NCBI GenBank assembly: GCA_938009115.1
Contig: CALLHZ010000037.1
Span: 25,873-89,872 of the forward strand
Reading direction: 5' to 3'
DNA: 64,000 nt
Origin: an uncultured Clostridia bacterium
GTDB taxonomy: Bacteria; Bacillota; Clostridia; Peptostreptococcales; Anaerovoracaceae
The position numbers and the translations under genes are program-made. The notes below the pieces were generated by a model. The model was given only the letters and a program-made list of their open reading frames with translations. It was not told the DNA's origin and did not search any database. Positions 60,752 through 64,000 of the stretch are shown here, one piece after another. Every line of letters begins with the position of its first letter. Positions within the stretch are counted from its first letter, which is position 1.

Positions 60752-61585
60752 ATGAGCAGAGCTGACGACCTTTTTGTGACGATGTGCCGTGATATTCTTG
60801 ATTACGGTTTTTCTTCCCGGGGCCAGGAGGTCCGGGCCAGATGGGCCGACGACCAGGCGCCGGCGCACACGAAAAAACGGTTCGGCATCGTCAACCGCTA
60901 CGATCTTTCCCTTGAATTTCCCGCCCTCACGCTTCGGCCTACCCCCATGAAAAACGCCATCGACGAGCTGCTGTGGATCTGGCAGAAAAAGTCCAACCGG
61001 GTATCGGATCTTCGCAGCCACATCTGGGACGCCTGGGCGGACGAAGCGGGGACCATCGGAAAGGCCTACGGATACCAGCTGAACAGAAAGTACAAATTTG
61101 TCCAGGGTGAAATGGATCAGGTGGACAATGTACTGTGGCAGCTGAAACATCAGCCGGCCAGCCGGAGGATCCTCACCAATCTGTTCAACTTCGAAGATCT
61201 CCACGAAATGGGGCTGGAGCCCTGCGCTTACAGCGTTACCTTCAACGTGACCGGGGATCGGTTGAACGCCATCCTGAACCAGCGGTCTCAGGACGTGCTG
61301 GTGGCCAATAACTGGAATGTGGCCCAATATGCTGTTCTGGTCCATATGATGGCCCAGGTTTCTGATCTGAAGGCGGGCGAGCTGGTCCATGTGATCGCCG
61401 ACGCCCACATTTACGACAGGCACGAGGCGATCGTAGAGGAGTTGATCGGAAGGCCCCGCTATCCGGCGCCGGTATTCCGGATGAATCCGGAGGTCAGAGA
61501 CTTCTACGCATTCAAGCCGGAAGATTTCACATTTGAAAATTATCAGGCAGGGCCCCAGGTGACCGGGATCCCCGTGGCCGTGTAA
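60752..61585 (+). CDS. thyA: Thymidylate synthase (ThyA type)
   Basis: Makes dTMP from dUMP and methylene-tetrahydrofolate. The 277-aa protein has GKAYGYQL, the nucleophile in EPCAYSVTF, and QRSQDVLVANNWNVAQYAVLVHMMAQ (61272-61349), plus DAHIYDRH and the C-terminal IPVAV. Compared with E. coli ThyA, the His after the catalytic Cys (PCH) is Ala and LGLPFN is VANNWN. This fits a clostridial/phage-like subfamily. It is next to dfrA, the usual folate partner. Confidence 0.92.
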   Translation: MSRADDLFVTMCRDILDYGFSSRGQEVRARWADDQAPAHTKKRFGIVNRYDLSLEFPALTLRPTPMKNAIDELLWIWQKKSNRVSDLRSHIWDAWADEAGTIGKAYGYQLNRKYKFVQGEMDQVDNVLWQLKHQPASRRILTNLFNFEDLHEMGLEPCAYSVTFNVTGDRLNAILNQRSQDVLVANNWNVAQYAVLVHMMAQVSDLKAGELVHVIADAHIYDRHEAIVEELIGRPRYPAPVFRMNPEVRDFYAFKPEDFTFENYQAGPQVTGIPVAV

Positions 61586-61607
61586 TGCCGAAAGGGAGAT
61601 GAACGAT

Positions 61608-62120
61608 ATGATCGCTATTGCCGTTATCGATCAAAACCGGGCCATCGGAAGGAGCGGAGCTCTTCTGTGCCACCTGCCGGGCGACCTGGCGCATTTCAAA
61701 AAGACCACTTTAGGGAAGACGGTGATCATGGGCCGCAGGACTTTGGACTCTCTGCCCGGGGGAAAGCCGCTCCCAGGCCGCAACACAATCGTTCTTTCCA
61801 GAAAGGCCAGGCTGGGAAGATTTTATGACGACGGGGCCTTCAGCGGATTCTTTCTTTCTTCACCGGAAGAGGTATTGGCATACATCGGCAATGAGCTTCG
61901 GGACGACGAAGTCTATATCGCGGGCGGCGAGCAGGTCTATCGCCTGTTCCTGGATCGCTGCGACGAGCTGATCCTGACAGAGCTGGATCATGCCTTTGAG
62001 GATGCCGACGCTTATTTCCCTGAATTCCGGGAACATTTCACCCTGGCCGAAGAAGGCCTGATGCAGGAAGAAAACGGGTATCGATACCGGATCAACCGGT
62101 ATCGCAGAACGTATCCATAG
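61608..62120 (+). CDS. dfrA: Dihydrofolate reductase
   Basis: Regenerates tetrahydrofolate used up by ThyA. The 170-aa protein begins MIAIAVIDQNRAIGRSG, has HLPGDLAHFK with the catalytic acidic residue, GRRTLDSLPGGKPLPGR, and YIAGGEQVYRLF. The Trp usual before the acidic residue is Cys (LLCHLP). The ATG at 61608 is 10 nt from aaaggga; ATG 61599 is too close to it. Confidence 0.93.
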   Translation: MIAIAVIDQNRAIGRSGALLCHLPGDLAHFKKTTLGKTVIMGRRTLDSLPGGKPLPGRNTIVLSRKARLGRFYDDGAFSGFFLSSPEEVLAYIGNELRDDEVYIAGGEQVYRLFLDRCDELILTELDHAFEDADAYFPEFREHFTLAEEGLMQEENGYRYRINRYRRTYP

Positions 62121-62151
62121 ATTGTCCGGCGATGCCGGCGAAAGGAATGCC

Positions 62152-63075
62152 ATGTCCAAGAGAGACAATCCCCGTTTCAAGAAGCGGGAGACAGAAAAGA
62201 GTACAAAGGCAAAACCGGCGCGCAGCGCCGGGGCGGCAGCCAAAAGGACGTCGGATGCCGGCGAGCGGAAAGCGCCCGACAGGAAGCCGCCATTAAAGAA
62301 GCAGTGGGAGGACAATCCCAATCTGATCATCGGCAGGAATCCCGTGGCCGAGGCTATCAAAAGCGGGCGCACGATCGACAAGATCCTGATGCAACGGGAC
62401 GGAGAAGGCTCCATCAAAAAGATCGCTTCCATGGCCCGGGAACGGGGCCTTCAGATCCAGTACGTGGAAAAGATCGCATTGGACAGGCTTTGCCCGGGAC
62501 GGCCTCATCAGGGCGTGGCGGCCATGGCCGCCGTTCACGATTACGCCTCGCTGGCTGATATCATGAAGGGCGCCGCCGTCCGGCAGGAAGACCCCTTTGT
62601 GATCCTGCTGGACGGGCTGGAGGATCCTCATAACCTGGGCGCGATCCTCCGCAGCGCCGAAGGCGCCGGCGCCCACGGCGTCGTGATCCCCTCACGCCGC
62701 GCGGTCGGCCTTACGGAGACTGTTGCAAAGGCTTCCGCCGGCGCCATTGAATACGTACCTGTGGCCAAAGCAGGCAACCTGGTTCGCACCATCGAAGAAC
62801 TCAAGGAAAAGGGATTGTGGGTGACGGGCCTTGATATGGACGGGATCCCCTACACCCGGGCAGAGCTCAAGGGCCCTGTAGCCCTGGTGGTGGGCGGGGA
62901 AGGCGGTGGTTTGTCCCGTCTGATCCGGGAAAAGTGCGACCAGGTGGTGTCGATTCCCATGCGGGGAAGGATCGAGTCCCTGAATGCCTCCAATGCCGCA
63001 GCTGTTCTTCTGTTTGAGATCCGAAGACAGCGACAGGCTGCGGAAGAAAAAGAGACCCATGCGCCGAATGTATGA
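62152..63075 (+). CDS. rlmB: 23S rRNA 2'-O-methyltransferase RlmB
   Basis: SpoU-type methyltransferase, probably for G2251 of 23S rRNA. The 307-aa protein has a basic, disordered tail of about 55 residues, then the L30e-like domain (NLIIGRNPVAEAIKSGRT) and the SPOUT domain (LDGLEDPHNLGAILRSAEGAGA, VVGGEGGGLS, IPMRGRIESLNASNAAAV). ATG 62152 follows gaaagga. It overlaps sigH by 17 nt. Confidence 0.94.
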   Translation: MSKRDNPRFKKRETEKSTKAKPARSAGAAAKRTSDAGERKAPDRKPPLKKQWEDNPNLIIGRNPVAEAIKSGRTIDKILMQRDGEGSIKKIASMARERGLQIQYVEKIALDRLCPGRPHQGVAAMAAVHDYASLADIMKGAAVRQEDPFVILLDGLEDPHNLGAILRSAEGAGAHGVVIPSRRAVGLTETVAKASAGAIEYVPVAKAGNLVRTIEELKEKGLWVTGLDMDGIPYTRAELKGPVALVVGGEGGGLSRLIREKCDQVVSIPMRGRIESLNASNAAAVLLFEIRRQRQAAEEKETHAPNV

Positions 63076-63679
63076 TTCCATGAACGACGAAGAGCTGGCA
63101 GCCCGGGCCTCCCGGGGTGACGAAGCTGCCGCGGAGCATCTGATCCAGGATTATAAGGAGCTGGTCAAATCCAAAGCGCACCTTTATTTTGTGTTGGGCG
63201 CAGACCGGGACGATATCGTTCAGGAAGGGATGATCGGGATCTTCAAAGCGATCAAGAACTATGATCCTTCCAAGGGCGCTTCATTCAGGACCTTTGCAGA
63301 TCTGTGCGTCAACCGCCAGATCATTACGGCCATCAAGGCGGCGGGACGGCAAAAGCACGCGCCGCTCAATACGTCCTTGTCCCTGGACCGGCCCGTGGAC
63401 GACGAAGAATCCCCCCGAACCCTGGGAGAAACCCTGTCTGCCGGCACCGACACCGATCCCGAGGCCATCTTTCTGATGGGCGAAATGGCCCAGCTGCTTT
63501 TTTCGCATCAGGACAGTTTTTTGAGCCCTTTCGAGCGCTTTGTGTTGGGTGAAATGATCCGCGGCAAGACCTACCGGGACATCGCCCGGGAAAACGGCAA
63601 GAGCGACAAATCCGTGGACAATGCCATCCAGCGGATCCGCCGGAAGCTGCACTTGTTCTTCGATGAAAACAGCCGGTAA
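63059..63679 (+). CDS. sigH: Sigma factor SigH-like
   Basis: A 206-aa sigma-70-family factor of the SigH (Spo0H) type, which in Bacillota directs early-stationary and sporulation genes. Region 2 is seen as LGADRDDIVQEGMIGIFKAIKNYD with FRTFADLCVNRQIITAIK; region 4 as LGEMIRGKTYRDIARENGKSDKSVDNAIQRIRRKL (63544-63648). It starts at ATG 63059 after aaaaagaga; ATG 63068 and 63080 are possible. The position after rlmB is as in Bacillus. Confidence 0.92.
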   Translation: MRRMYDSMNDEELAARASRGDEAAAEHLIQDYKELVKSKAHLYFVLGADRDDIVQEGMIGIFKAIKNYDPSKGASFRTFADLCVNRQIITAIKAAGRQKHAPLNTSLSLDRPVDDEESPRTLGETLSAGTDTDPEAIFLMGEMAQLLFSHQDSFLSPFERFVLGEMIRGKTYRDIARENGKSDKSVDNAIQRIRRKLHLFFDENSR

Positions 63680-63740
63680 CGGGCATCCTCCGGCCGTCCG
63701 CTGCAGGGTGTCGATCCCCGCTAAAAAAGCCACAAAACGG

Positions 63741-63770
63741 TTGACATGACCGATCATTGCACAGTATAAT
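63741..63770 (+). promoter_or_regulatory. Strong promoter of tRNA-Thr and tuf
   Basis: Consensus TTGACA (63741-63746) and TATAAT (63765-63770) with an 18-nt spacer, the best match in the window, as expected for a stable-RNA/tuf transcript. Confidence 0.85.
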
Positions 63771-63795
63771 GTGAAACGGTGTAACTCCATCGTGT

Positions 63796-63871
63796 GCTGT
63801 TGTAGCTCAGTCGGTAGAGCACTTCCTTGGTAAGGAAGAGGTAGGCAGTTCGAATCTGCTCAACAGCTCCA
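63796..63871 (+). tRNA. tRNA-Thr (GGT)
   Basis: A 76-nt cloverleaf with acceptor GCTGTTG pairing CAACAGC, D-arm GCTC/GAGC, anticodon stem CTTCC/GGAAG and loop TTGGTAA, and T-arm containing GTTCGAATC. The anticodon GGT (63829-63831) reads ACC and ACU. The CCA end is encoded. Confidence 0.96.
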
Positions 63872-63949
63872 ACATATTATTAGATCCAAAAAGGGAAAAC
63901 GTGCTGGAAGCTTCCCGAAAGAAAGCTGCGGCGGAAAAGGAGAAGTAAA

Positions 63950-64000
63950 ATGGCAAAATCTAAGTTTGAAAGAACGAAGCCCCATGTGAACATCGGGACG
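63950..64000 (+). CDS. tuf: Elongation factor Tu, 5' fragment
   Basis: The first 17 codons of EF-Tu (MAKSKFERTKPHVNIGT) run off the right edge; the GTPase G1 loop would follow. aaaaggag precedes ATG 63950. There is no promoter or terminator between tRNA-Thr and this gene, so both are likely made from the strong promoter at 63741 and separated by tRNA processing, as in tRNA-tufB operons. Confidence 0.93.
   Translation, partial: MAKSKFERTKPHVNIGT

Noticed and set aside
63680..63740. Terminator after sigH
   Set aside because: The stretch is G+C-rich with aaaaaa, but I could not find a good stem followed by T residues on the + strand.
1..64000. Mobile elements, CRISPR arrays, defence islands or toxin-antitoxin pairs
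   Set aside because: No transposase, integrase, phage gene, direct-repeat array or typical toxin/antitoxin pair was found; gene order and base composition look like uniform core chromosome.

Overview
The window reads as one chromosomal stretch from a strictly anaerobic, moderately G+C-rich member of the Clostridia (Bacillota). The reasons are the electron-bifurcating-type [FeFe] hydrogenase operon with its sensory-hydrogenase satellite genes, an FprA-type flavodiiron protein, and the Bacillota order cysS / mini-RNase III / rlmB / sigH leading to tuf. Family-level linkage such as carD-yacL-ispDF and tilS-ftsH fits too. I do not assign a genus. Nearly all genes are on the + strand; only birA is on the minus strand. 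Coding density is very high: the largest gene-free gap is 163 nt (13689-13851), so no stretch over 300 nt lacks a gene. I see no rRNA, CRISPR array, insertion sequence, prophage or integration scar.

Region 1 (1-10318): the end of an EAL c-di-GMP phosphodiesterase, then a tightly packed Mrp/Mnh-type cation/proton antiporter operon (mnhE, F, G, a stand-alone DUF4040 subunit, an MbhE-MnhB fusion, mnhC). It carries four different antiporter-type (complex I NuoL/M/N-like) subunits in a row and is followed by a DUF554 membrane protein. No soluble redox module lies inside this operon.

Region 2 (10319-18948): hydrogen metabolism. A regulatory set (DRTGG protein, RsbW/RsbT-like ATPase, divergent [FeFe]-hydrogenase-like protein, second DRTGG protein, PHP phosphoesterase) has its own promoter. 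It is followed by the structural operon hydC-hydE-hydD-hydB-hydA, behind a strong promoter framed by an inverted repeat and closed by a clear terminator. The bifurcating hydrogenase would exchange electrons between H2, NAD(H) and ferredoxin. The adjacent antiporter would set ion gradients, but physical coupling between the two is only an inference.

Region 3 (18949-38034): housekeeping. It holds an Asp/Glu racemase-family gene, a C-terminally shortened birA overlapping it tail to tail, an EamA exporter, a phosphatase, metG-tatD, the flavodiiron protein and tilS. Behind a new promoter come ftsH, a PucR-type regulator, coaX, dusB, greA, lysS and asnS, then an EF-G-like GTPase.

Region 4 (38035-48602): an orphan citrate-lyase ligase, a PhzF protein, a 26-codon membrane peptide, a YhfC-type membrane protein, YbjQ, a QueG-like Fe-S protein, a YdcF-type protein and radA. 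A MacB-like ABC pair with an HlyD-type adaptor closes the region.

Region 5 (48603-64000): an OmpR-type two-component pair, carD (with an unusual promoter/Shine-Dalgarno arrangement), yacL, ispDF, proS, a cyclophilin, an M23 peptidase, cysS, a phosphodiesterase, mini-RNase III and an MFS transporter. Then follow thyA, dfrA, rlmB, sigH, tRNA-Thr(GGT) and the first 17 codons of tuf.

The best candidates for something under-described are the four-antiporter Mrp-like complex beside the hydrogenase genes, the divergent hydrogenase/ATPase/DRTGG signalling set, the inverted repeat around the hyd promoter, and the carD leader. Start codons were chosen from Shine-Dalgarno position, overlap with the upstream gene and family length. 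Domain and function names come from motif recognition, not from searches.
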